In this document: positions 1-6,117 of the stretch, one piece after another | How the letters are laid out: each line of letters opens with the position of its first letter | Position numbering within the stretch: the first letter of the stretch is position 1 | Program-made: the position numbers and the translations under genes | Source of the DNA: an uncultured Rhodospirillales bacterium | GTDB taxonomy: Bacteria > Pseudomonadota > Alphaproteobacteria > Acetobacterales > Acetobacteraceae | Assembly: GCA_903928045.1 (NCBI GenBank) | Contig: CAIYPH010000369.1 | Location: 1 to 7,143, forward strand | Length of the DNA stretch: 7,143 nucleotides | Direction: 5' to 3' | The notes under the pieces: model-generated | The model's input: the letters and a program-made list of their open reading frames with translations, nothing else | Databases searched by the model: none | Told to the model about the DNA's origin: nothing

Positions 1-499
1 GGCCCCATTCGCCGGCGATGTGGTGGCGGCCGCGCATCACCTTGCCGTCGAACACGATCCCGCCGCCGCAGCCAGTGCCGAGGATGACGCCGAAGACGAT
101 CGAATGCCCGGCCCCGGCGCCATCGGCGGCCTCGGAGAGGGCAAAGCAGTTGGCGTCATTCTCGACGCGCACTTCGCGCTCGAGCAGCGCCTGGATGTCC
201 TTGTCGAAGGGGTTGCCGTTCAGCGCGATGGTGTTGGCGTTTTTCACCAGCCCCGTCGCCGGGGAAATCACCCCGGGAATGCCGATGCCGACGCTGCCGC
301 GCCCGCCGAGCGTGCGCTCGATCTCCAGCACGAGGTTGGCCATGCCCGCCACGCTGTCATGGTACAGCGGCGGCGTCGGCACGCGGCGGCGCTCGATGAG
401 GCTGCCATCGGGGGCGAGGGCGGCAATCTCGGTTTTGGTGCCGCCAAGGTCGATGCCGATGCGGAAGTCGTAGGGACGGGGTGCGTATGCCTGGGTCAT
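1..499 (-). CDS. ROK-family sugar kinase, fructokinase (Mak)-like, N-terminal part
   Basis: ATP-dependent cytosolic sugar kinase of the ROK family; only the first 166 residues are in the window and the gene runs off the left edge. Counting from the ATG at 499, the phosphate-binding motif DLGGTKTE is at 17-24, NGNPFDKD at 94-101, the catalytic-Asp motif ENDAN at 113-117 (D115), the Gly-rich GTGCGGG at 141-147 and AGEWG at 162-166. The run of VKNAN, LNGNPFDKD and AGEWG resembles, from memory, E. coli fructokinase Mak more than glucokinases or NagC-type repressors. No N-terminal DNA-binding domain is present, so a ROK repressor is unlikely. The Cys zinc motif would lie beyond the edge. An in-frame ATG at 517 would add six residues (MAQNHE); neither start has a strong ribosome site. 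The substrate (fructose or another hexose) is inference. The gene is divergent from the TusA-like gene, and a LexA-type motif lies 56 bp upstream. Confidence 0.9.
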   Translation of the reverse strand, partial: MTQAYAPRPYDFRIGIDLGGTKTEIAALAPDGSLIERRRVPTPPLYHDSVAGMANLVLEIERTLGGRGSVGIGIPGVISPATGLVKNANTIALNGNPFDKDIQALLEREVRVENDANCFALSEAADGAGAGHSIVFGVILGTGCGGGIVFDGKVMRGRHHIAGEWG

Positions 500-554
500 C
501 TCGTGATTTTGCGCCATGGACGGCCGCGGCTCAAGGGACGCCGCACGCGCCAAT

Positions 555-569
555 GTTCCTAATATGTTC
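555..569. promoter_or_regulatory. Candidate LexA (SOS) box, GTTC-N7-GTTC
   Basis: GTTC at 555-558 and GTTC at 566-569 are separated by exactly 7 bases; the repeat is really ATGTTC twice with an 11-bp period. GTTC-N7-GTTC (GAAC-N7-GAAC on the other strand) is the known LexA operator of Alphaproteobacteria. It lies in the divergent spacer, 56 bp from the kinase ATG at 499 (38 bp from the alternative at 517) and 107 bp from the ATG at 676, so the kinase is the likelier target. No convincing sigma-70 hexamers were found around it. A chance match is possible. Confidence 0.5.
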
Positions 570-675
570 ATGACACGAATCGCACCCCGCGGCAAGAAAA
601 ATCCCGCCGTCGAGTCGCTGCCTTGAAGCTCCCGCCACCTTGCCGCCATCGCCCGGAACGGCGCAGGATGCGGCC

Positions 676-909
676 ATGAGTGAAACCGTTCTCGACGTCA
701 AAGGCATGAACTGCCCGCTGCCCGTCCTGCGCGCCAACCGCGCCCTGCGCGCCTTGGCCCCCGGCGAGCGCCTGCGCGTGCTCGCCACCGACCGCGCCGC
801 GGTCGCCGATTTCAAGGCCTTCTGCCGGGAAACCGGGCACGACCTGCTCGGCAGCAGCGAGGAAGCCGGCGTGCTGACCTTCCTCATCCGCAAAAAGGAG
901 CAGCCGTGA
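676..909 (+). CDS. TusA/SirA-family sulfur carrier protein
   Basis: A 77-residue cytosolic protein of the TusA/SirA/YeeD family. The hallmark CPxP motif is present as GMNCPLPVL, with the sulfur-accepting cysteine at C13. A second cysteine (C50) lies in FCRETGH, before the usual C-terminal strand. Family members carry persulfide sulfur, for example to tRNA thiolation, molybdenum cofactor synthesis or sulfur oxidation; which of these applies cannot be told here. Length is normal (E. coli TusA has 81). The start at 676 is preferred over the in-frame ATG at 640 because AGGA at 665-668 is well spaced and family homology begins right after it. The stop overlaps the start of the downstream amidohydrolase gene by 4 bp (GTGA, 906-909), implying co-transcription and translational coupling. 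No tusBCDE, sox or dsr genes are visible nearby. Confidence 0.93.
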   Translation: MSETVLDVKGMNCPLPVLRANRALRALAPGERLRVLATDRAAVADFKAFCRETGHDLLGSSEEAGVLTFLIRKKEQP

Positions 910-1835
910 GCACCGCGCTGATCAGCCACCCCGCCTGCCTCGAACACGATACCGGGGATTGGCACCCCGAATGCGCCGACCGGTTGCGCTACGTGCTGCG
1001 CGCCCTCGAAGGCGAGGCCTTCCTCCCCCTCATCCGCGAAAGCGCGCCGCTCGCCACCGAGGAACAACTCACCCGCGTTCACCCCGCCCGCTACGTGCAG
1101 GACCTGCTGGCCATCGCCCCCGAACCGGGCGAGCGCATCCCGCTCGACGCCGATACCATCATGAGCGCCGGCTCACGCGAAGCTGCTTTGCGCTCGGCCG
1201 GCGGCGCCATCATGGCGGTCGACGCGGTGATGGAAGGCTGGGCCAAAACCGCCTTCGTCGCCACCCGCCCCCCCGGCCACCACGCCGAAACCAACCGCTC
1301 CATGGGCTTCTGCCTGTTCGCCAACGCCGCCATCGCCGCCCGCCACGCCCAGGCAAGCTGGGGCCTCGCCCGCGTCGCGGTGGTCGATTTCGACGTCCAC
1401 CACGGCAACGGCACCCAGGAAATCTTCGAGCGCGACCCCAGCCTGTTCTACGGCTCCAGCCACCAATACCCCTGCTACCCCGGCACCGGCGCGGCCGAAG
1501 AACGCGGTGCCGGCAACGTCGTCAACGCCCCCCTCCCGCCAGGCGCCACCGGCGCCGCCTTCCGCGCCGCCTGGGACGACACCATCCTTCCCGCGCTCGA
1601 TGCCTTCGCGCCCGACCTCATCATCGTCTCCGCCGGCTTCGACGCCCACAAAGCCGATCCCCTCGCGCAACTTCGCCTGGAAACGTCCGACTTCGCCTGG
1701 ATCACCACCCGCCTCCTCGCGCTGGCCCGCATCCATTGCGCCGGCCGCTTGGTCTCCCTCCTCGAAGGCGGCTACGACCTCGACGCCCTCGCCGCCTCCG
1801 CCGCCGCCCATGTGCGCGTGCTGATGGAGGGGTGA
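906..1835 (+). CDS. Histone deacetylase-like amidohydrolase (arginase/deacetylase fold)
   Basis: A 309-residue zinc-dependent amidohydrolase of the histone deacetylase / acetoin utilisation protein (AcuC) / acetylpolyamine amidohydrolase superfamily. All core motifs are intact: RPPGHHAE with the His dyad H125-H126, DFDVHHGNG giving zinc ligands D163 and H165, AGFDAH giving the third zinc ligand D246, and LLEGGYD with the active-site tyrosine Y290. Length fits a single-domain class II-like enzyme. Bacterial members remove acetyl groups from small amines or from protein lysines; the substrate cannot be read from the sequence. Translation starts at a GTG overlapping the stop of the TusA-like gene, and no separate Shine-Dalgarno is needed if the two are coupled. 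The stop codon sits directly against a long GC-rich inverted repeat that probably ends the transcript. Confidence 0.95.
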   Translation: MSTALISHPACLEHDTGDWHPECADRLRYVLRALEGEAFLPLIRESAPLATEEQLTRVHPARYVQDLLAIAPEPGERIPLDADTIMSAGSREAALRSAGGAIMAVDAVMEGWAKTAFVATRPPGHHAETNRSMGFCLFANAAIAARHAQASWGLARVAVVDFDVHHGNGTQEIFERDPSLFYGSSHQYPCYPGTGAAEERGAGNVVNAPLPPGATGAAFRAAWDDTILPALDAFAPDLIIVSAGFDAHKADPLAQLRLETSDFAWITTRLLALARIHCAGRLVSLLEGGYDLDALAASAAAHVRVLMEG

Positions 1836-1980
1836 CGCCTGGTCCCCGCGAGGGGCTCGCGAGAAAGCAAGGCAATGGGGCGCTGCCCCCGTGCCCCCGC
1901 CAGGTCCGTTGCGCGACTTCGCGCGACGGGCCGAGCCCCTGGCCTTCTTTCTCCGCAAAGCCTCTCGCAGGAACCGGGCA
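1836..1980. repeat. GC-rich imperfect inverted repeat between convergent genes; probable bidirectional terminator
   Basis: The left arm (1836-1872) and right arm (1943-1980) are imperfect reverse complements over about 37 bases; for example CGCCTGG, CGCGAG and GAGAAAG on the left answer CCGGGCA, CTCTCGC and CTTTCTC on the right. Two smaller hairpins lie inside: GGGGC-GCT-GCCCC at 1877-1889, and 1908-1927, where GTTGCGCGA faces TCGCGCGAC. The element begins at the base after one stop codon (1835) and ends at the base before the other (1981), so it is the whole gap between two convergent genes. There is no U-tract, so termination by hairpin plus Rho, or blocking of read-through, is inference. 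It may be one member of a dispersed palindromic family. Confidence 0.6.
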
Positions 1981-2961
1981 TCACCCCCCGTAGCACCCCG
2001 CCTGGCGGCCGCGTTCGCGGGCGAGGGCGAGGATGGACTCGCAGGTTGGCATGGCGTGTCCGGTCACTTGGCCGAGTTCCACCACCGCGCCGAGCAGCGC
2101 GTCGATTTCCAGCGGCCGTCCACGTTCGAGGTCCTGCAGCATCGAAGTCTTGTGCGCGCCCACTTCGGAGGCGCCATCGAGCCGCTTTTCCAGCGTGATG
2201 GCGAACCGCACCCCGAGCGCCTCGGCCACCACCTGCGCCTCCGCCATCATCGCCCGGCACACCGCCCGCAGGTCCGGCCTGGTGGTGATGATGTCGAGCG
2301 TCGCCCCGGTCAGCACCGAGATCGGGTTGTAGCAGAGGTTCCCCCACAGCTTCACCCAGATCTCATCGCGGATTTTCGGCCGCACCGGCGCCTTCAGCCC
2401 CGCCGCGATCAGCGCCTTGCTCAACGCCTCCACCCGCTCGCTCCGGCTGCCATCCGGCTCGCCGAGGCTGAACCGGTCGCCATAGGTGTGCTGGATCACC
2501 CCGGGCTCCGGCACCTCGGCGGCGGGATACACCACGCAGCCGATCGCCTGCGCCGGCGGCAGCACGTCCCACAGTCTCCCGCCGGGATCGACCGATTCCA
2601 CCCGCCGGTCCCGGTTCGCCCCATCGAGCCCGTAGAAATACCAGTACGGCACCCCGTTGATGCCGGTCACCAGCGCGCTCCGCGGCCCCATCATCTTGGC
2701 GATATCCGGCGCCGCGGCCGGCAGCGAATGCGCCTTCAGGGTGACGAACACGTAGTCCTGCTCGCCCGCCTCCGCCGCATCGCCGACGCAGCGCGGCCGC
2801 ACCACCGTCTCGCGCCCCTCCTCGCGCAGCACCACGCCCCGCGCCTGCATCGCCGCCAGATGCGGCCCCCGCGCGATGAACGTCACATCCGCCCCCGCCG
2901 CCGCCAGCTTGGCCCCGAGATAGCCCCCGATCGCCCCGGCCCCGAAAATCGCGATCCTCAC
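1981..2961 (-). CDS. panE: 2-dehydropantoate 2-reductase family (ketopantoate reductase)
   Basis: A 326-residue cytosolic NADPH-dependent reductase. PanE converts 2-dehydropantoate to pantoate on the way to pantothenate and coenzyme A. An N-terminal Rossmann fold opens with GAGAIGG at 7-13. Residues matching the E. coli active-site set are visible: K76 in LKAHS, N102 in INGVP, K204 and N208 in KLWGN, and S273 with E285 in the C-terminal motif KTSMLQDLERGRPLEID (ApbA_C domain). Length is slightly above E. coli PanE (303). The start is a GTG, seven bases after GGGAG, in the 12-bp gap behind the acyl-CoA synthetase stop, so the two genes form one transcript. Alphaproteobacteria often carry several PanE-like paralogues acting on other 2-keto acids, so the true substrate is not certain. 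The stop abuts the inverted repeat at 1836-1980. Confidence 0.9.
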   Translation of the reverse strand: MRIAIFGAGAIGGYLGAKLAAAGADVTFIARGPHLAAMQARGVVLREEGRETVVRPRCVGDAAEAGEQDYVFVTLKAHSLPAAAPDIAKMMGPRSALVTGINGVPYWYFYGLDGANRDRRVESVDPGGRLWDVLPPAQAIGCVVYPAAEVPEPGVIQHTYGDRFSLGEPDGSRSERVEALSKALIAAGLKAPVRPKIRDEIWVKLWGNLCYNPISVLTGATLDIITTRPDLRAVCRAMMAEAQVVAEALGVRFAITLEKRLDGASEVGAHKTSMLQDLERGRPLEIDALLGAVVELGQVTGHAMPTCESILALARERGRQAGCYGG

Positions 2962-2973
2962 CCCGCCGCTCCC

Positions 2974-4497
2974 TTACGCCGACAACCCAAGCTTCTCGGC
3001 CAGCCCGATGCGCTGCAGCTTGCCCGTCGCCCCCTTCGGAATCTCCGCCAGGAACACGATTTTCCGCGGCACCTTGAACGCCGCCAGCTTCGTCCCGGCG
3101 AAATCCCGCAGCCCCGGCTCGTCCACGCTCATCCCCTCGCGCAGCACCACCGCCGCCGCCACTTCCTCGCCGAGCTTGGAATGCGGCATCGCGAACGTCA
3201 CCACCTGCTGCACCGCGGGGTGATCCATCAGGCACTCATCCACCTCCAGCGGTGACACCTTCTCGCCGCCCCGGTTGATGATCTCCTTCAGTCGCCCGGT
3301 CAGCCGCAGATACCCCGCCTCATCCAGCGTCCCCTGATCCCCGGTGCGGAACCACCCGTTGGTGAACGCCTTGGCATTGGCGTCCGGATTGGCCTCATAC
3401 CCCGCCGTCACATTGCGCCCGCGGATCACGATCTCGCCCAGCCCGCCCACCGGCAGAATATTGCCGTCATCGTCCATGATCGCCACCTCCGGCCCGGCCG
3501 CGATCCCCACCGAGCCCGCGTAATGCGGCCGCGGCGGCAGCGGGTTGGAGGCCATCTGATGCGCCGCCTCCGTCATCCCGTAGCTCTCGATCACCGGCAC
3601 CCCGAACGCCTCCTCCACCGCCGTCATCACCTGCGGCGGCAGCGACGCCGACGACGAGCGGATGAACCGCAGCCGCCCCTTGGCGATCGTCTCCTTGTTC
3701 CGCCCCGCCAGCCCCAAAATCGCCTGGTGCATCGTCGGCACCGCGGTGAACCACGAGGGGTTGGCCTCCTCGAAATGCCGGAAGAACTGGAACGCGTTGA
3801 ACCCCGGCGTGCACACCACCGAGCCCCCCGCCGCCAGCGAGGACAGCACGGCCGCGATCAGCCCATGGATATGGAACAGCGGCATGATGTTCATGCAGGT
3901 ATCCCCAGGCGTCAGCGCCAGCATCTCCCCGATGTGATAGGCCGAGGCCGTCACGTTGATCTGCCGCAGCGGCACGATTTTCGGCCGGCTCGTGGTGCCC
4001 GAGGTATGCAGCACCAGCGCCACCTCCTCCGCCTCCGCCGTGCCAGCCTGCGCCGGCGTGCCCGTGAGATCGGACACCAGGGTGAAATCCCCCGCCGCCT
4101 CGCCCGGCACCAGCTCCACAATCGCGATCCCCCGCGCCGCCGCCACCGCGCGCGCCGGGCTCTCCATGCCCTGCTGGATCAACAGGCACTTCGCATTGAG
4201 ATCGGAGAGGTAGAAGTCGAACTCCTCTCCCTTGTAGGCCGGGTTCAGCGGCGCCGTCGTCGCCCCCGTCGCCACCGCCACGAAGGCGCTCGCCATTTCC
4301 GGCCCGTTCGGCAGCACCATCGCCACCCGGTCATTCCGCCCGATCCCCATGGCGTTCAGGCTCTCCCGCGTCCGTCCCGCCAGGGCCCGCAGCCCGCGAT
4401 GGGTCAACGCCGGCCGCCCCGGCGCCCCGATCGCCGGCGCATCATCGGCGCCACGCGTGAGAAGAACGGCAACGGTATCGGCGAGATATTCGGTCAT
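2974..4497 (-). CDS. Acyl-CoA synthetase (AMP-forming), oxalate-CoA ligase-like
   Basis: A 507-residue ANL-superfamily adenylating enzyme that joins a carboxylic acid to CoA through an acyl-AMP. Motifs in order: P-loop HTSGTTSRPK at 164-173, LFHIHGL at 207-213, WFTAVPTMHQ at 249-258, ESYGMTEA at 304-311, GWFRTGD at 381-387, GRLKEIINRGGEKVSP at 401-416 and the catalytic lysine K493 in GATGK. The HIHGL, TAVPT.HQ and SNPLPP blocks resemble, from memory, the oxalyl-CoA synthetases AAE3 (plant) and Pcs60 (yeast), so oxalate is the best guess; malonate or another short acid is possible. The ATG at 4497 is chosen over the in-frame ATG at 4542 because GGAG lies 8 bases upstream and homology starts there. 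It leads panE in a two-gene operon. No oxalyl-CoA decarboxylase or formyl-CoA transferase gene is in the window. Confidence 0.93.
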   Translation of the reverse strand: MTEYLADTVAVLLTRGADDAPAIGAPGRPALTHRGLRALAGRTRESLNAMGIGRNDRVAMVLPNGPEMASAFVAVATGATTAPLNPAYKGEEFDFYLSDLNAKCLLIQQGMESPARAVAAARGIAIVELVPGEAAGDFTLVSDLTGTPAQAGTAEAEEVALVLHTSGTTSRPKIVPLRQINVTASAYHIGEMLALTPGDTCMNIMPLFHIHGLIAAVLSSLAAGGSVVCTPGFNAFQFFRHFEEANPSWFTAVPTMHQAILGLAGRNKETIAKGRLRFIRSSSASLPPQVMTAVEEAFGVPVIESYGMTEAAHQMASNPLPPRPHYAGSVGIAAGPEVAIMDDDGNILPVGGLGEIVIRGRNVTAGYEANPDANAKAFTNGWFRTGDQGTLDEAGYLRLTGRLKEIINRGGEKVSPLEVDECLMDHPAVQQVVTFAMPHSKLGEEVAAAVVLREGMSVDEPGLRDFAGTKLAAFKVPRKIVFLAEIPKGATGKLQRIGLAEKLGLSA

Positions 4498-4505
4498 GTC
4501 AGACG

Positions 4506-4510
4506 CTCCA
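4506..4510 (-). promoter_or_regulatory. Ribosome binding site deciding the acyl-CoA synthetase start
   Basis: TGGAG on the minus strand, with GGAG ending 8 bases before the ATG at 4497. The in-frame ATG at 4542 has only pyrimidine-rich sequence behind it. This site therefore fixes the shorter 507-residue product. Confidence 0.6.
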
Positions 4511-4560
4511 GGCGGGATTTCAGCCGTTCGCATACTCCGCATTGGGGCGGGCGGGAAGGC

Positions 4561-4713
4561 AGGGAAGGAAGCGCTTCTTTTTTGAAAAAAAGAAGCAAAA
4601 AACTTTTATCCACTTGCCGCGTACCGCTCCCAACCATCCGGCAACCCAAGCCAACGGCAACGAGCGGAGCAAAAAGTTTTTTGATTCTTTTTGTTCACAA
4701 AAAGAAGACTTCC
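4561..4713. repeat. AT-rich nested-palindrome repeat, copy 1 (complete)
   Basis: This element has two arms, each itself a palindrome. The left inner palindrome at 4573-4596 (GCTTCTTTTTT facing AAAAAAGAAGC) is followed by AAAAAACTTTT; the right arm has AAAAAGTTTTTT followed by the inner palindrome at 4685-4706 (TTCTTTTTGT, TC, ACAAAAAGAA). The two arms are also reverse complements of each other over about 35 bases, so either two short hairpins or one long stem can form. The right end touches the DUF2244 stop codon (4714-4716), so it plausibly ends that minus-strand transcript. The left end lies 63 bp from the acyl-CoA synthetase ATG. Bases 4561-4630 match copy 2 (5931-6000) at 67 of 70 positions; the middle is more diverged. 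Confidence 0.85.
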
Positions 4714-5202
4714 TTATCTCAGAATCTCATTATCAAACACCGGATTGCGCAACCGATACAGTGCCCCGTCCAGCGCCAACGCCAGATCCCGCCGCTCCGT
4801 CTCCCCGAGTGACGCCGCGATCTCCACCGCCCGCCCCTGCCCGCGCACCACCAGCGCCGCCGCGCGGCCTGTCCGCTCTTCCATCCCCGCCGACAGCCAG
4901 GTGGGCGGCAGCACCAGCTCGCGCCGCGTCCCGTCCGGCGCGGTGCGGATGATCCGCAGCGCCGCCGGCGTCAGCAGAATCAGCTCGCCCGCCCGCATCC
5001 GCCGCGCATGCCAGCGGAAGAACAGGATCGCCGCCAGCAGCTCCACCCCGGCGAAGCCGCCCACCGGCCAGGCGCCCACCAGCGCGAACACCAGCGTGCC
5101 CAGCATCAGCAGCCCTGTCAGCACGCCCAGCAGAATGCGCTGCCCCCGCGCCGACAGGCTGCGATATGGCACGATCGCCGCCTCGAACAGCGTCTCCTCC
5201 AT
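4714..5202 (-). CDS. DUF2244 family integral membrane protein
   Basis: A 162-residue protein recognised as DUF2244, a proteobacterial family of unknown function. It opens with the family-typical FEAAIVPYRSLSARG at 6-20, then two hydrophobic segments at about 22-44 and 48-64 that probably cross the inner membrane, with a basic loop WHARRMR at 64-70. A soluble C-terminal part of about 95 residues follows, containing LTPAALRIIR, LPPTWL and a terminal ETERRDLALAL helix. The start at 5202 is used because the reading frame upstream is only the antisense of nth. The gene is divergent from nth with a 45-bp spacer, so the promoters must be close or overlapping. The last 16 codons are less GC-rich at third positions than the rest and include AGA. 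The stop abuts repeat copy 1. Confidence 0.88.
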   Translation of the reverse strand: MEETLFEAAIVPYRSLSARGQRILLGVLTGLLMLGTLVFALVGAWPVGGFAGVELLAAILFFRWHARRMRAGELILLTPAALRIIRTAPDGTRRELVLPPTWLSAGMEERTGRAAALVVRGQGRAVEIAASLGETERRDLALALDGALYRLRNPVFDNEILR

Positions 5203-5247
5203 GCGCCCCCGCTTGCCACAACCCGCCCCCGCGGCGAGACTTCCACC

Positions 5248-5931
5248 ATGCCCGATGCCCAAGCCCCGCGAAAGCCGCGCAAAACAAAACCGCTGACCCG
5301 CGACGGCGTCCGCGCCTTCCTCGAGGCCCTCGCTCGCGCCAACCCGGCGCCCGAAACCGAGCTGAACTTCACCGACCCCTACACCCTCCTCGTCGCCGTC
5401 GTGCTCTCCGCCCAGGCCACCGACGTCTCGGTGAACAAGGCCACCGCGCGGCTTTATGCCGAGGCCGCCACCCCCGCCGCCATGGTCGCCCTCGGCGAGG
5501 CCCGCATCGCCCAACACATCCGCACCATCGGCCTCTGGCAGGCCAAGGCGAAAAACGTCGCCGCCCTCTCCCAGGCCCTGCTCGACCAGCACAACGGCGA
5601 AGTCCCGCACGATCGTGCCGCCCTCGAAGCCCTCCCCGGCGTCGGCCGCAAAACCGCCAACGTCGTGCTCAACGTCGCTTTCGGCGAGCCCACCATGGCC
5701 GTCGATACCCATGTCTTCCGCCTCGGCAACCGCACTGGCCTGGCCCCCGGCGCCAATGTCCGCACCGTCGAAGACGGCCTGGTCAAACGCATCCCCCCCG
5801 ACCTCCTGCGCGACGCCCACCATCTGCTGATCCTGCACGGCCGCTACGTCTGCAAAGCCCGCACGCCGGAGTGCTGGCGCTGCGTCGCCGCTGATATTTG
5901 TCGCTTTCCTGATAAAAATCTTGCGCCTTAA
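5248..5931 (+). CDS. nth: Endonuclease III, DNA glycosylase/AP lyase
   Basis: A 227-residue base excision repair enzyme that removes oxidised pyrimidines from DNA and nicks the resulting abasic site. The helix-hairpin-helix LPGVGRKTA spans 129-137 with the catalytic lysine K135, and the catalytic aspartate D153 lies in VDTHVFR. The [4Fe-4S] cluster ligands are complete in the family spacing C-x6-C-x2-C-x5-C: C202, C209, C212 and C218. The N-terminus has a short basic extension (PRKPRKTK) compared with E. coli Nth (211 residues). The ATG at 5248 has only a weak GGCGAG upstream; earlier in-frame starts would overlap the DUF2244 gene. The last 13 sense codons (from 5890) switch abruptly to A/T-ending codons, although the protein still fits the family. 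The stop is directly followed by repeat copy 2. Confidence 0.96.
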   Translation: MPDAQAPRKPRKTKPLTRDGVRAFLEALARANPAPETELNFTDPYTLLVAVVLSAQATDVSVNKATARLYAEAATPAAMVALGEARIAQHIRTIGLWQAKAKNVAALSQALLDQHNGEVPHDRAALEALPGVGRKTANVVLNVAFGEPTMAVDTHVFRLGNRTGLAPGANVRTVEDGLVKRIPPDLLRDAHHLLILHGRYVCKARTPECWRCVAADICRFPDKNLAP

Positions 5932-6078
5932 GGGAAGGAAGCGCTTCTTTTTTGGAAAAAAGAAGCAAAAAACTTTTATCCACTTGCTTCGTACCGCTCC
6001 CAATCATCCCGCCTCCGTACGCCAACGGCATGGAACAGAATAAAAAGTTTTTTGGTTCTTTTTGTTCACAAAAAGAAC
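5932..6078. repeat. AT-rich nested-palindrome repeat, copy 2 (complete)
   Basis: Same architecture and orientation as the copy at 4561-4713, starting at the nth stop codon. The left inner palindrome (5943-5966) is a perfect 11-bp stem around GG. The right inner palindrome (6055-6078) is a perfect 11-bp stem around TC (GTTCTTTTTGT facing ACAAAAAGAAC). The interior differs from copy 1 and is one base longer, while both ends are conserved, as expected if pairing matters. It probably ends the nth transcript. The aldolase pseudogene begins 39 bp after it, so any promoter for that gene would overlap the repeat. Confidence 0.85.
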
Positions 6079-6104
6079 AACCCCTATCGCTCGCTAACCC
6101 TAAA

Positions 6105-6110
6105 GAGAGG
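6105..6110 (+). promoter_or_regulatory. Ribosome binding site of the aldolase pseudogene
   Basis: GAGAGG ending 7 bases before the ATG at 6118. It is a better site than those of most genes in this window, which supports this start and shows that the translation signal has outlived the coding damage downstream. Confidence 0.6.
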
Positions 6111-6117
6111 CCCAAAA

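Noticed and set aside
589..646. GCGGCAAG (589-596) and CTTGCCGC (639-646) as an inverted repeat in the spacer before the TusA-like gene
   Set aside because: Arms of only 8 bp in GC-rich DNA with a 42-base loop are expected by chance, and there is no supporting context.
1891..3255. A 454-codon plus-strand frame and other long Arg/Pro- or Gly-rich frames opposite or out of frame with genes (for example 959-1993, 1173-1958, 3467-4189, 3523-4812)
   Set aside because: Low-complexity composition and full overlap with genes whose catalytic motifs are intact; typical GC-rich shadows.
4542..4952. Open frames through the AT-rich repeats giving Lys/Phe-rich peptides such as FFEKKKQKTF or KKRSKKLLS (also near 5952-6248, 6842-7045 and 6912-7094)
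   Set aside because: The same peptide appears at each repeat copy, its flanks are unrelated, there is no ribosome site, and the frames overlap real genes. These are translation artefacts of the repeat.
4714..6003. A 429-codon minus-strand open frame covering the DUF2244 gene and the antisense of nth
   Set aside because: Only the DUF2244 part (start 5202) matches a family; the rest mirrors the well-supported nth gene and ends inside a repeat. It is open because of high GC.
6055..6078. GTTC-like repeats in the right arm of repeat copy 2 as a second LexA box
   Set aside because: The spacing between the two GTTC units is 5, not 7, and they are explained by the hairpin of the repeat.
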